Part shown: one piece after another, positions 36,106 to 44,409 of the stretch
Layout: every line of letters starts with the position of its first letter
Numbering within the stretch: the first letter of the stretch is position 1
NCBI GenBank assembly: GCA_028281765.1
Contig: JANQJF010000055.1
Location: forward strand, 62,001-126,000
DNA: 64,000 bases
Origin: Planctomycetota bacterium
GTDB lineage: Bacteria; Planctomycetota; UBA1135; UBA2386
Reading direction: 5' to 3'
The notes under the pieces: generated by a model
Seen by the model: the letters and a program-made list of their open reading frames with translations, nothing else
What the model was told of the DNA's origin: nothing
Databases searched by the model: none
Made by a program: the position numbers and the translations under genes

Positions 36106-36465
36106 ATGCCCTACGACCCCGAACGCCACGGCCCGGAGCGCATCGTCGGCCCCGGCTTCTTCGAGAAGGTCTACGCCGTCGTCCAAGAGGTGCCAGCCGG
36201 CCGCGTCACGACCTACGGTGATATCGCCGAAGCGCTCGGCATGCGCTCCATCGCGCGCAAGGTCGGCCACGCGCTCGCCGGCCTGTCGCACGACCGCGAC
36301 GTGCCGTGGTTCCGGGTCGTGAACGCACAGGGCGCAATCAGCCGCCCGCTCGATTCGGGCCACGGTCGCGAACAGGCCGAGCGCCTGCGCGCCGAGGGAA
36401 TCGAGGTGAGCAGCAATGGGAAGATCCAAGACTTCACTCGAGTGCGGTTCGTCCCACAGCACTAG
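36106..36465 (+). CDS. atl: alkyltransferase-like protein (ATL), Cys replaced by Trp
   Basis: The 119-residue protein matches the DNA-binding domain of O6-alkylguanine-DNA alkyltransferases: VYAVVQEVPAGRVTTYGDIA, ARKVGHAL with the arginine finger near R51, and the active-site region V66-P-W-F-R, where the catalytic Cys of P-C-H-R is Trp68. Proteins with this substitution (ATLs) flip and bind alkylated guanine without repairing it and hand the lesion to nucleotide excision repair. PWFR differs from the common PWHR by His to Phe. It begins 15 bases after the kinase stop, so co-transcription with the kinase is likely. ATL is the best call; a true methyltransferase is ruled out by the missing Cys. 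Confidence 0.9.
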   Translation: MPYDPERHGPERIVGPGFFEKVYAVVQEVPAGRVTTYGDIAEALGMRSIARKVGHALAGLSHDRDVPWFRVVNAQGAISRPLDSGHGREQAERLRAEGIEVSSNGKIQDFTRVRFVPQH

Positions 36466-36482
36466 CTGGCTAACGTGCCCGC

Positions 36483-37352
36483 ATGAGCCTGCCCCCCGCA
36501 TACGACGTCTTCGCCCTCGGCTACGGATGCATGCGCATCGCTGCGGATCCGAACCGCGGTCGCGCTGCGGTGCGCGCGGCGTTCGAAGCGGGCTACCGCG
36601 TCTTCGATCACGCGGACATCTACGGCGGCGGCGCGAGCGAGGAAGTATTCGCGGACGTCATGCACGACACGAGCGGCATGCGCGACGCCATCGTGCTCCA
36701 GACCAAGATCGGGATCCGCGGGGACCCCGCGCGCTACGACTTCGATCCGGACTATCTGACCGAGGCCTTCGACGGCTGCCTCCGTCGCTTGCGCGTCGAC
36801 CACGTCGACGTGCTGCTGCTGCACCGCATCGACCTCCTCGCAGATGCCGCCGCGGTCGGCGCCTGGCTCGATCGCGCGTGTGCCTCCGGCAAGACGAAGC
36901 ACGTCGGCGTTTCGAACTGCACGCCGTCGCAGCTCCGCATGCTTCAGGCGCACTGCGCGCAGCCGCTCTGCGCCAACCAGGTCGAGATCAACCTCGACCG
37001 TATCGACCCGTTCATCGACGGCACGCTCGATCAGTGCCAAGAACTCGACGTGCGCCCGCAGGCCTGGTGCCCGCTCGCGGGGATCGGCTATCCGCCGTGG
37101 GGCGCGCATGCATCTGAATCGCAGTGGCAGGCGATCCGCACGGAGCTCGCGCGGCAGAGCGAGCGGTACGGCCTCGCTCCGGCCGAGCTCGCGCTGGCGT
37201 GGCTCCTGCGCCATCCCGCCCGCATCATGCCGCTCCTCGGGTCCACGTCTCCCGAGCGCATCCGCAGCGCCGTGGGCGCGCTCGAAGCCGACTACACGCA
37301 TGCCGATTGGTATCGCCTGCTCGAAGCACGCCGCGGCATGCCGATGCCTTAG
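36483..37352 (+). CDS. aldo/keto reductase
   Basis: The 289-residue protein has the AKR (TIM-barrel) fold. The catalytic tetrad can be placed as D42 and Y47 (FDHADIYGGG), K75 (QTKIGIRG) and H114 (LLLHRID). The C-terminal NADPH loop contains LLGSTSPERIRSAVGAL near residue 256. It resembles the E. coli YdhF group of oxidoreductases. It starts 17 bases after the ATL gene and is probably the third gene of a kinase-ATL-AKR transcription unit. Substrate unknown; the neighbourhood gives no clue. Confidence 0.9.
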   Translation: MSLPPAYDVFALGYGCMRIAADPNRGRAAVRAAFEAGYRVFDHADIYGGGASEEVFADVMHDTSGMRDAIVLQTKIGIRGDPARYDFDPDYLTEAFDGCLRRLRVDHVDVLLLHRIDLLADAAAVGAWLDRACASGKTKHVGVSNCTPSQLRMLQAHCAQPLCANQVEINLDRIDPFIDGTLDQCQELDVRPQAWCPLAGIGYPPWGAHASESQWQAIRTELARQSERYGLAPAELALAWLLRHPARIMPLLGSTSPERIRSAVGALEADYTHADWYRLLEARRGMPMP

Positions 37353-37558
37353 TGCTCCTCGTCTGAAATCCGTAGTAGAAGTAGCCGTGGCAGTCGATTC
37401 ACTCGCAAGGCGCTGCGACGACACGGCTTGTCAGTGGACAGGTTGAGGAGCAGCAACGCAGCGAGCGGGTCGAATGGCCGGTTACTTCTGATGCGGACTT
37501 CGGACGCGGGGCACTGAACCACACTTCACGCGGCCGAACGGCCGAGTATCCTCCGCGC
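37353..37558. other. gap with nested inverted repeats between AKR and cutC
   Basis: This 206-base stretch holds no convincing gene. Right after the AKR stop there is a nested pair of inverted repeats: TGCTCCTC at 37353-37360 pairs with GAGGAGCA at 37445-37452, and AGCCGTG at 37383-37389 pairs with CACGGCT at 37422-37428. This could fold into a two-step RNA of about 100 nt, a terminator region or a mobile-element remnant. The rest should contain the cutC promoter. Confidence 0.35.
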
Positions 37559-38299
37559 ATGGTCACGATCGAACTCTGCGTCGAATCCGTCGAAGGCGCA
37601 CTCGCCGCAGAAGCGGGCGGCGCGAACCGCGTCGAGCTCTGCGCGGACCTCGTCGAAGGCGGCATCACGCCGAGCATCGGTTCCGTGCGGCTCGCCAAGG
37701 AACGCCTGTCGATCCCGGTCATGACGATGGTCCGACCGCGCGGCGGCGACTTCCTCTACAGCGACGTCGAGCGGGAGATCATGCTCACGGACATCGCCGC
37801 GATTCGCGATGCCGGCTCCGACGGCGTCGTGTTCGGATGCCTGCAACCCGACGGCGCGCTCGACGTCGACCTCATGCGCGAACTGACCGCGGCCGCGCGG
37901 CCGATGCAGGTCACGTGCCACCGGGCGTTCGACATGACGGTCGATCCGCGGCGCGCGCTCGACGAGCTCACCGAACTGGGCATCGAACGCGTGCTGACCT
38001 CCGGTCAGGAAGTCGACGCGATGCTCGGACGGTCGTTGCTCGCCGAACTCGTCGAGCGCGCGAACGATCGCATCATCGTCATGCCAGGCGGCGGCATCCT
38101 GCCCGAACGCATCCGCGACCTCGTCGAGACCACTGGGTGCCAAGACGTCCACTTCGCCGCACTCGGGGACGACGAGAGTCCGATGGAGTACCGCAACCCG
38201 CGTTGCGCGATGGGCGCGCGTCCCGAAGTGCCTGGGGAGTACGACCGCGTCGCGACGGACGTCGATCTGGTGCGGCGATTCGTCAGCGCGCTCGCGTAG
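37559..38299 (+). CDS. cutC: CutC family protein
   Basis: The 246-residue protein is a TIM barrel of the CutC family: MVTIELCVESVEGALAAEAG at the start, then NRVELCADLVEGGITPSIG, MVRPRGGDFLYSD, VTCHRAFDMTVDPRRALDEL and TSGQEVDA. The length equals E. coli CutC. CutC was described as a copper-tolerance protein; its molecular function is uncertain and binding of copper is debated. It is a single gene on the plus strand, tail to tail with the GH-like gene four bases away. Confidence 0.93.
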   Translation: MVTIELCVESVEGALAAEAGGANRVELCADLVEGGITPSIGSVRLAKERLSIPVMTMVRPRGGDFLYSDVEREIMLTDIAAIRDAGSDGVVFGCLQPDGALDVDLMRELTAAARPMQVTCHRAFDMTVDPRRALDELTELGIERVLTSGQEVDAMLGRSLLAELVERANDRIIVMPGGGILPERIRDLVETTGCQDVHFAALGDDESPMEYRNPRCAMGARPEVPGEYDRVATDVDLVRRFVSALA

Positions 38300-38302
38300 C
38301 CG

Positions 38303-39580
38303 CTACCAGTTGCCGAGCGCCTGCAGGTCGGGGTTGACCCCCTCCGAGCGCAGGAACCGGATCGGGCTGGTGAACGACTGCGCCGGACTCGGGAACGGAA
38401 TCCACATGCCGTCGAGGCGTAGGTAGACACCCGGGTTCGTGATCTCTTCGAAGATCAGGTTCGTCGACAGGACGCCCCAGACCTGACCGGCGATTCCGTG
38501 CGACTGAAGCTCGCCGAGGAATCCCGAGAGGTTCCCGAGGTGCCCCGGCTTCGTGCGGTCGTAGAACTCCGAGCACACGACGGGCAGTCGCACCGCCTCT
38601 CCGAACCCCGCGTTGGCCTGCGCGACCTGGTCGAACAGCGGCTGTGCCTCGTAGCAGTGATACGAGAGGTAGCTCTGCTTGATGCCGGAGTTGAGCAGCG
38701 TCTGGTAGTGCAGCTGCGTGCTGTTGTAGTCCGCCACGCCATAAGTGAACTCGGGCACGGGAGCGCCGGCCACCTGGTGCGCCTGGAACAAGCGGGCGTA
38801 GGTCTGGCCGAGCAGCTCGATCTCGTTGTTCACGTCGAGCCCGCAGCAATCCCCTTCGTTGAAGAGGTCGTACGAAGCGTAGACGTCCCGGCCGCTCGAA
38901 TCCGTCGCGAAGAACTCACCGATCGCGTCGATGTAGGCCTCACACTTCGAACCGAGGTTGTTCGGCCAGCTCGCCATCACACCGTCGAACGGCGGTCGGA
39001 ACAGGATGTTGCCCGGCTCTTCGTAGAGGACGTACTGCCACGGCTCGTTGAAGTCCTGGATCACCGAGACGGGAATGTTCGAGCCCGAGGCGGTGTACGC
39101 CGCCGCGGACGCCTGAAGAACGAGGTGCAGACTCAGATCGTATTCGAGCGAATCCGGGCTCACGAAGTCGAACACCTGCAGCACGACGTTCGAAGTCGTG
39201 TTCCACATCACGTACGTGATGCCCATCTCGTAGCGAGCGCAGATCTCGGCGAGCTTGCCGAGGTTGGTCATGTAGCCTTCGCGCCAGGTGACCCAGCCGT
39301 AAAACGAGCCGAAGACCCGCAGGACATTGACGCCCGACAGCTTGAGCCGCGCGATCTCCGCCTCGACCTGGAGTTCGGAGAACGCCCCCTCCAGCGTGCC
39401 ATCCCGCCATGGCAGCATGTTCAGCGGCTGGCTGAATCCGAGCGACGTGCACGGCAGGTAGTTCGACCCCTTGAATTGGGACGGTTTCGGCGCGTGCCAA
39501 ATCGTCGTCTCCGGTTGCGCAACGACAGCTGCGCACGACAAGACCATTCCCAAGAACCCGGTTGCGAAGCGTGGTGTCAC
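38303..39580 (-). CDS. secreted glycoside-hydrolase-like (GH5/clan A-type) protein
   Basis: The 425-residue protein has a signal peptide (MTPRFATGFLGMVLSCAAVV, cut near VVAQ). It begins with GSNYLPCTSLGFSQPLNML and EIARLKLSGVNVLRVFGSF, the substrate-entry strands of GH5-like TIM barrels. A candidate acid/base Asn-Glu lies in SYDLFNEGDCCG and a candidate nucleophile Glu in PVVCSEFYDR, spaced like clan A glycosidases. Sequence identity to known GH5 enzymes cannot be judged here; a catalytically inactive or new GH family member is possible. It is secreted and monocistronic, with 192 bases between its start and the next gene. Confidence 0.72.
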   Translation of the reverse strand: MTPRFATGFLGMVLSCAAVVAQPETTIWHAPKPSQFKGSNYLPCTSLGFSQPLNMLPWRDGTLEGAFSELQVEAEIARLKLSGVNVLRVFGSFYGWVTWREGYMTNLGKLAEICARYEMGITYVMWNTTSNVVLQVFDFVSPDSLEYDLSLHLVLQASAAAYTASGSNIPVSVIQDFNEPWQYVLYEEPGNILFRPPFDGVMASWPNNLGSKCEAYIDAIGEFFATDSSGRDVYASYDLFNEGDCCGLDVNNEIELLGQTYARLFQAHQVAGAPVPEFTYGVADYNSTQLHYQTLLNSGIKQSYLSYHCYEAQPLFDQVAQANAGFGEAVRLPVVCSEFYDRTKPGHLGNLSGFLGELQSHGIAGQVWGVLSTNLIFEEITNPGVYLRLDGMWIPFPSPAQSFTSPIRFLRSEGVNPDLQALGNW

Positions 39581-39772
39581 GGCGGCATCTTACGCGCTGC
39601 CTGGGAGAACGGGACACCGTTCATCGCACCGAGATGTCGGGCTCTTTTCCGTATGAGCGGAAGCGCGCGAAAGCCTCGGTAACACTGCGCCTAGTTCACC
39701 CCGATCCCCGACGGCAAGGGATTGGTAAGGTGACGCCACCCCCCGAGACCTGTCGCCGGAGCACTGATCGCC

Positions 39773-41452
39773 ATGGCTCGCGCCCCTTGGTTCCCCTGTT
39801 CGATCCTGATGTTCGCGTGCCCGCTCGCGGGGCAAACCGACGACCGCGAGGTCACGACGCTCCTCGAGACGTGGGCGACTCGCTTCGACGAACCGCGCCG
39901 GACGCTGCGCCTCGACGATAAGCTCGACGAATACGAGGCCGAGCGCCTGCTCGACACCGACACGCACAACGGCCTTCTCGCACCTCTCTTCGGCCGGGGC
40001 CGCGACGTCTCCTCCCGCAAGACGATCGAGTTCCTCCTCGAGCGCGCGGAGCGCTCGGGATCGCCCGTTGCGATGCGCGGCGCCCTCGAGATCGCGGCGG
40101 TCGGACTGCAGAAGAACTGGCTCGATCGGGACGCACGACGCGCGCGCGACCTCGGCCACTGGTGCGCGCTGCGCATGCGCGACCAGCCGGGCTGGCGCCT
40201 CGTCCCGCTGCTCGCCGCGGACCCTGGCAGCACCGAAGAGGCCGGGATCGAGATCCATCGCAAGCGGCGGCACGCCGTGCAGATCGCCGCGCTGCGACTC
40301 CTCGGCGACAACCGGGATCCCGATGACTTGCCGATCCTGCACGTCGCAGCCCAGTCTCCGGTCGACACGATCCGCCTCGCCGCGATCGAGTCGATCGCCC
40401 GCGCGCGCAAACCCGAGTCGCTCGCCCCCCTTCGGTTTGCGATCGCGAAGGAGGCACACCCCATCGTCCTGCAGGCGACGCTGAACGCGATCGGCCAGGT
40501 CGTGCACCACAACGCGAAGTCCCTCGCTCCCGAAGCCATCGACGCCGCGTTCGCCGACGCCGGAGCCGCGATGAAGCGGGCGGGATGGCACGCCGCGATG
40601 AGCTTCGTCGAGCTCGCGGAGCTCCATCCGAGCCTCGAGTCCGTCCCCCACCTCATCGACCTGATCGCGCCGAAGAAACCCAAACGTCGCGGCGTCCGCT
40701 CGATCCTGCGCAACCCCGGCCGCGGCGTGCTCGAGGACCGCGCGTATCGGACGCTCAAACGGCTCACCGGCGCGATCCTGCCGATCGAAGACGCGGACGG
40801 CTGGCGTGCGTTCTGGCGACGCGAACGCGACAACATCGTGCTGATCAGCCGTGACAAGTGGGATAAGGCGTCGCACTCCCGCACGTCGTCCGGCTTCTTC
40901 GGAATCCCGGTCGTCGGCCGCGAAACCGTGTTCGTCATCGACGTGTCGAACAGCATGCGCAACAACGCGACCTGGGGCGACTACGGCGGACCCTCCCGCC
41001 TCGAAGCCGCCGCCCAGCAGCTGATGCAAGCCGTGCAGGACATGCCGAAGAACTGGCGCTTCCGCGTCATCTTCTTCCACGACACGGCGCGCGACTGGCA
41101 GGACCGCGCGACGTCACCGAAGGCGCAGACGATGCGCGCCCTGACCCACGAGATCGAACGCATCAAGCCGAGCGGCAAGACCGACTACCTCGCCGCGATG
41201 CAGCTCGCGCTCGGCAGCAACGCGAAGTTCGCCGAGCAATCGAAGAACACCGTCGAAGAAGTCTTCCTACTCTCGGACGGCGAACCGGGCGGCGTCGACT
41301 CCGTCACCGACGAGGAGATCCTCGCCTGGGTCCAAGAGGCCAATCAGTACCGCAACATTCGAATCAACACGATCCTGATCGGCGCCAAGAGCGGCGGGCA
41401 GTTCCTCCGCACTCTGGCCGAATCCAACGGCGGCGAATTCGCCCACCGCTGA
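39773..41452 (+). CDS. secreted HEAT-repeat + VWA domain protein
   Basis: The 559-residue protein has a short signal peptide (MARAPWFPCSILMFACPLAG). Residues about 60-310 are HEAT/ARM-like helical repeats, for example AAIESIARARKPESLAPLRF. The C-terminal 190 residues are a VWA domain with MIDAS D-V-S-N-S-M in VFVIDVSNSM and the second element LSDGEPGGVDS. It is like VWA proteins of Planctomycetota that bind ligands at the surface, and does not lie beside the MoxR operon. Function unknown beyond metal-dependent binding. Confidence 0.85.
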   Translation: MARAPWFPCSILMFACPLAGQTDDREVTTLLETWATRFDEPRRTLRLDDKLDEYEAERLLDTDTHNGLLAPLFGRGRDVSSRKTIEFLLERAERSGSPVAMRGALEIAAVGLQKNWLDRDARRARDLGHWCALRMRDQPGWRLVPLLAADPGSTEEAGIEIHRKRRHAVQIAALRLLGDNRDPDDLPILHVAAQSPVDTIRLAAIESIARARKPESLAPLRFAIAKEAHPIVLQATLNAIGQVVHHNAKSLAPEAIDAAFADAGAAMKRAGWHAAMSFVELAELHPSLESVPHLIDLIAPKKPKRRGVRSILRNPGRGVLEDRAYRTLKRLTGAILPIEDADGWRAFWRRERDNIVLISRDKWDKASHSRTSSGFFGIPVVGRETVFVIDVSNSMRNNATWGDYGGPSRLEAAAQQLMQAVQDMPKNWRFRVIFFHDTARDWQDRATSPKAQTMRALTHEIERIKPSGKTDYLAAMQLALGSNAKFAEQSKNTVEEVFLLSDGEPGGVDSVTDEEILAWVQEANQYRNIRINTILIGAKSGGQFLRTLAESNGGEFAHR

Positions 41453-41500
41453 CGAACCGCGCCCGCGCCCGAAAAACTACGCGCGAAGCGCGTCCCCTCC

Positions 41501-43126
41501 CTAGAAGCCAGGATCCCCTTCCGCTTCCTTCTCCATCGTGAGCTCGATCGGTTTGTATCCACCCCGCGAGCGGAAGAAGAGGTAGATCGCCCCGAACGCG
41601 ATCACGAGGATCGCCGGGAATCGCACCGCGTAGAGCAGCACGTCTCGACCCGCCTCCTGGTTGGCGTCCTCGTAGATCTTCGCGATCTCCGCCCGCTTCT
41701 CCTCGGTCGGTAGCGCCGCGAGGAACGCGTCCTTCTTCTCCGGCTTGATGACCTGGTGCGTCATGCCGAGCGCGAACGCGTCTTCGACCGCCGCAGCCTC
41801 GAGGGCCGGCGCCTCCACCTTCACCTGCTGGTGGATCGACTTGTCGAACGCCGCGCCGAGGAGCGGCGTGCCGATGATACCGGCGGACAGGAGGCCGATC
41901 GCGGACACTGTGTTCAGCGTGAGCGCACCGCCTTGCGGATACCGCTCGGACACGAAACCGAGCACGCACGGCCAGTAGTAGGTCTGCCCGAGCGCGTAGA
42001 TCACGAACGCGATGAAGACCGCGATGCCCGCCGCCTCCGAGAGCCACCAGAGTCCGATCGCCGAGAGCAGACCACTCACGGCGAGCAGCGACGGCGGCGT
42101 GAAGAACTTGAGAATGCCACCCGCGAACACCCGCAGCACGAGCATGATCGCCGCGGAGAAGACGAGCGCGAACGCCGCGTTCACCTCCATGTCGTCGAGC
42201 ACCGGCGTCATCAGCTTCTTGATCCAGCCGTCGGTGCCGAGCTCGGCCGTCGCGACCGGGATCATCAGGAGGCACATCGCGAAGAACAGCGGCTGACCGA
42301 TGCCCTTGACGACGGCGCCGAAGATCGCACCGACAACGACTCCGGTGATCAAACTCGTCGTGAACCAACCGTCGGCCCAACCCTCCTCTTGGCCCCACCA
42401 GCCGAACGCGGAACCCTGGTTGCCGATCTCAAAGACCATCAGGAACGAAGCGAGCGCGGCACCGAGGAAGCCGACCTGCTTCAGCATCTCCATGTAGGGC
42501 ACACCTGCCTGCACACGCTCGTCCACGGGGAAGCGGCACGGCAGGTAGAGCAGCGCGTAGGCCACGGCCGGGATCAGGATCCATAGCGAATGGATGCGCC
42601 AGCCGAGCCCTTCCTCCCCCCCACTCGCATCGGCGCCGATGATCAGCAGGGTTCCGAACACGAGTCCCGCCGGCCAAGCCGCGTGCAAGATCGTCAGCCA
42701 CTTCGTCTTCTCCTTGGGATAGACCGCGGCGCAGATCGGGTTGATCACCGCCTCGACGATGCCGTGGCCGAGCCCGGCGCACAGCGCCGCCATGTAGAGA
42801 GTCGAATAGCTGTCCGCGAAGTAAGTCCCGACTCCGGAGATGGCCTGAAGCGCGAACGCCCCGAACATCGGCAGCTTGTATCCGGTGCGGTCGACGAGCA
42901 GGCTGAAGCCGATCATTGTGAGCGCAATCGGCCAGAGCGAAGCTCCGAAGATCATCCCGACCTCTTGATCGGTCAGATCGAACTGCTTGCCGTACCCGGC
43001 TTCACCCGGCCCGTACGCCACCCGGAACGCGAACCCGAACCCTGCGGCAGTCAGCGAGAGGAAGCTCGCCCAAAACAGCAGCTTGCGTTCTTTGGGCGAG
43101 AGATCGGCACCGGTTACGAAACTCAT
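41501..43126 (-). CDS. MFS transporter
   Basis: The 541-residue protein starts at ATG 43126 (MSFVTGADLSPKERKLLFWA) and has about 12-14 membrane helices, with glycine-rich GLGHGIVEAVINPICAAVYP and GQTYYWPCVLGFVSERYP resembling the sugar-transporting FucP/GGT branch of MFS. A loop of about 90 charged residues (EAPALEAAAVEDAFALGMTH and following) lies before the last helix, which is unusual for the family. Substrate is not determined; a sugar or sugar derivative is likely. It is transcribed divergently from the Nudix gene. Confidence 0.85.
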   Translation of the reverse strand: MSFVTGADLSPKERKLLFWASFLSLTAAGFGFAFRVAYGPGEAGYGKQFDLTDQEVGMIFGASLWPIALTMIGFSLLVDRTGYKLPMFGAFALQAISGVGTYFADSYSTLYMAALCAGLGHGIVEAVINPICAAVYPKEKTKWLTILHAAWPAGLVFGTLLIIGADASGGEEGLGWRIHSLWILIPAVAYALLYLPCRFPVDERVQAGVPYMEMLKQVGFLGAALASFLMVFEIGNQGSAFGWWGQEEGWADGWFTTSLITGVVVGAIFGAVVKGIGQPLFFAMCLLMIPVATAELGTDGWIKKLMTPVLDDMEVNAAFALVFSAAIMLVLRVFAGGILKFFTPPSLLAVSGLLSAIGLWWLSEAAGIAVFIAFVIYALGQTYYWPCVLGFVSERYPQGGALTLNTVSAIGLLSAGIIGTPLLGAAFDKSIHQQVKVEAPALEAAAVEDAFALGMTHQVIKPEKKDAFLAALPTEEKRAEIAKIYEDANQEAGRDVLLYAVRFPAILVIAFGAIYLFFRSRGGYKPIELTMEKEAEGDPGF

Positions 43127-43245
43127 GGAGGGGTCCTTGGGAGCGAATGAGAGGGAAGCGAGGGACGCGAGCGCGCGGGGAGAGACCGCGTCGCAACGCC
43201 GTCGGTTTACCACTCGAGCCGCTCACACGCTACGCTCCGCGCGCC

Positions 43246-43821
43246 TTGCACCTCGAAGACTCGACAATTCGCGACCGGCTCGATCCCCCGAGCGGAGTGT
43301 GGCGTTCGCATCCGGATCGACGCGACGCCGCGGTGCTCGCGCCCATCGTCGCGCAGAGCACGCACGACTCCGTTCTGTTCACGAAACGGCGCGAGGACCT
43401 CAAGCACCACGCGGGCGAGCTGTCGTTTCCCGGCGGTGGTCGCGACGGCGACGAAAACGTCATCGAGTGTGCTCTCCGCGAGTGTCACGAGGAGATCGGA
43501 CTGGAGCGCACGAGTGTCGAGCTGCTGGGAAGCCTGCCCGAGCGGATGAGCATTGCGGGCTACCAGGTGCACGTAACCGTGGGGCGGATCGCCGGCGTCG
43601 AGGATCTCGTGCTCGACGCGAACGAAGTCGATCGGCTCGTCGTCATCCCGGTGCCCGAACTCCTGAAGCCCGAGCAGTGGGAATATCGGGACCTCGAGGA
43701 CAGCCGGCGGCGCCGTTGGAAGGTGCCGTTCTTCGACTACGACGGCGAAACGCTGTGGGGACTGACGGCTCGCTTCACGCTCGACCTCCTCGAGCGGATC
43801 GCACCGCCGTTCACGGCGTGA
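43246..43821 (+). CDS. Nudix hydrolase, CoA pyrophosphatase-like
   Basis: The protein is 191 residues from the TTG at 43246. The Nudix box runs through G-G-R-D-G-D-E...R-E-C-H-E-E-I-G-L, and it is preceded by LFTKRREDLKHHAGELSFPGGG, the (K/R)RxxxLxxHxGxxxFPGG pattern that marks CoA-diphosphatases (E. coli YeaB/NudL). It should hydrolyse CoA or acyl-CoA to phosphopantetheine and 3',5'-ADP. The TTG was chosen because homology begins there; an ATG at 43147 with GGAG upstream would add 33 Arg-rich residues and overlap the divergent promoter. Confidence 0.85.
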   Translation: MHLEDSTIRDRLDPPSGVWRSHPDRRDAAVLAPIVAQSTHDSVLFTKRREDLKHHAGELSFPGGGRDGDENVIECALRECHEEIGLERTSVELLGSLPERMSIAGYQVHVTVGRIAGVEDLVLDANEVDRLVVIPVPELLKPEQWEYRDLEDSRRRRWKVPFFDYDGETLWGLTARFTLDLLERIAPPFTA

Positions 43822-43836
43822 TCAGGCCCCGCGTGA

Positions 43837-44322
43837 TCAGAACCCCGTGAAGGCCGTATCGCGCGCGACGAAGCAGACCTTGTTGCCGAACGGATCCACG
43901 ACGTAGAACGATCGCTCGCCCCACGGACGCACGACCGGCTCGTCCGCACGCGTGCCGTCGATGTCCTCGACGTGGAAGGTGGCATTGGCCGCCCGACACA
44001 CCGAGTAAGTCTGGTCCAGATCGTCGACCGCAAAATAGAGCCACTCCGGATTCGGCGTCGTCACCTGCGGATCGCCATCGGCCTTCGCGTCGAAGCACGC
44101 GAGGATCGTGCCGCCGCAGTCGAAGTAGTGCCGCCCCGGCGAGATCCGCTGGCCCGGGATGCCGAGCACGACGGCGTAGAAGTCCGCGGCGCGATCGATG
44201 TCGGACACCGGCAGGATGACCCGGAAGAGCCGGGGTGAGCCGGAGTCCGCGACGATCGGCATCGCGCACGAAGAGAGCCACAGGCTCGCGACGACGAGAC
44301 TCGAGATCAACGGCGTTCGCAT
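43837..44322 (-). CDS. VOC (glyoxalase/dioxygenase-fold) lipoprotein
   Basis: The 161-residue protein begins MRTPLISSLVVASLWLSSCA, a lipoprotein signal with lipobox L-S-S-C. The remainder is a VOC-superfamily domain: FRVILPVSDIDRAADFYAVV, LYFAVDDLDQTY and FYVVDPFGNKVCFVAR, where a His/Glu metal triad would be expected. The N-terminal metal residue is not obvious (RVILPVSD), so a metal-free binding role is possible. Start at ATG 44322. The lipid anchor is unusual, since most VOC proteins are cytosolic. The gene is convergent with the Nudix gene and divergent from the ClC gene. Confidence 0.82.
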   Translation of the reverse strand: MRTPLISSLVVASLWLSSCAMPIVADSGSPRLFRVILPVSDIDRAADFYAVVLGIPGQRISPGRHYFDCGGTILACFDAKADGDPQVTTPNPEWLYFAVDDLDQTYSVCRAANATFHVEDIDGTRADEPVVRPWGERSFYVVDPFGNKVCFVARDTAFTGF

Positions 44323-44409
44323 GCACGGATCATGCGCCGGAATGCGACCACCGTCACGGACGAACGCGCTCGCAATCCGAGCATCGCCGCCTACCATCCC
44401 CGCGTGTCG

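Noticed and set aside
43147..43245. Upstream ATG for the Nudix protein
   Set aside because: It would add 33 Arg-rich residues not seen in the family and overlap the divergent MFS promoter, although GGAG precedes it.
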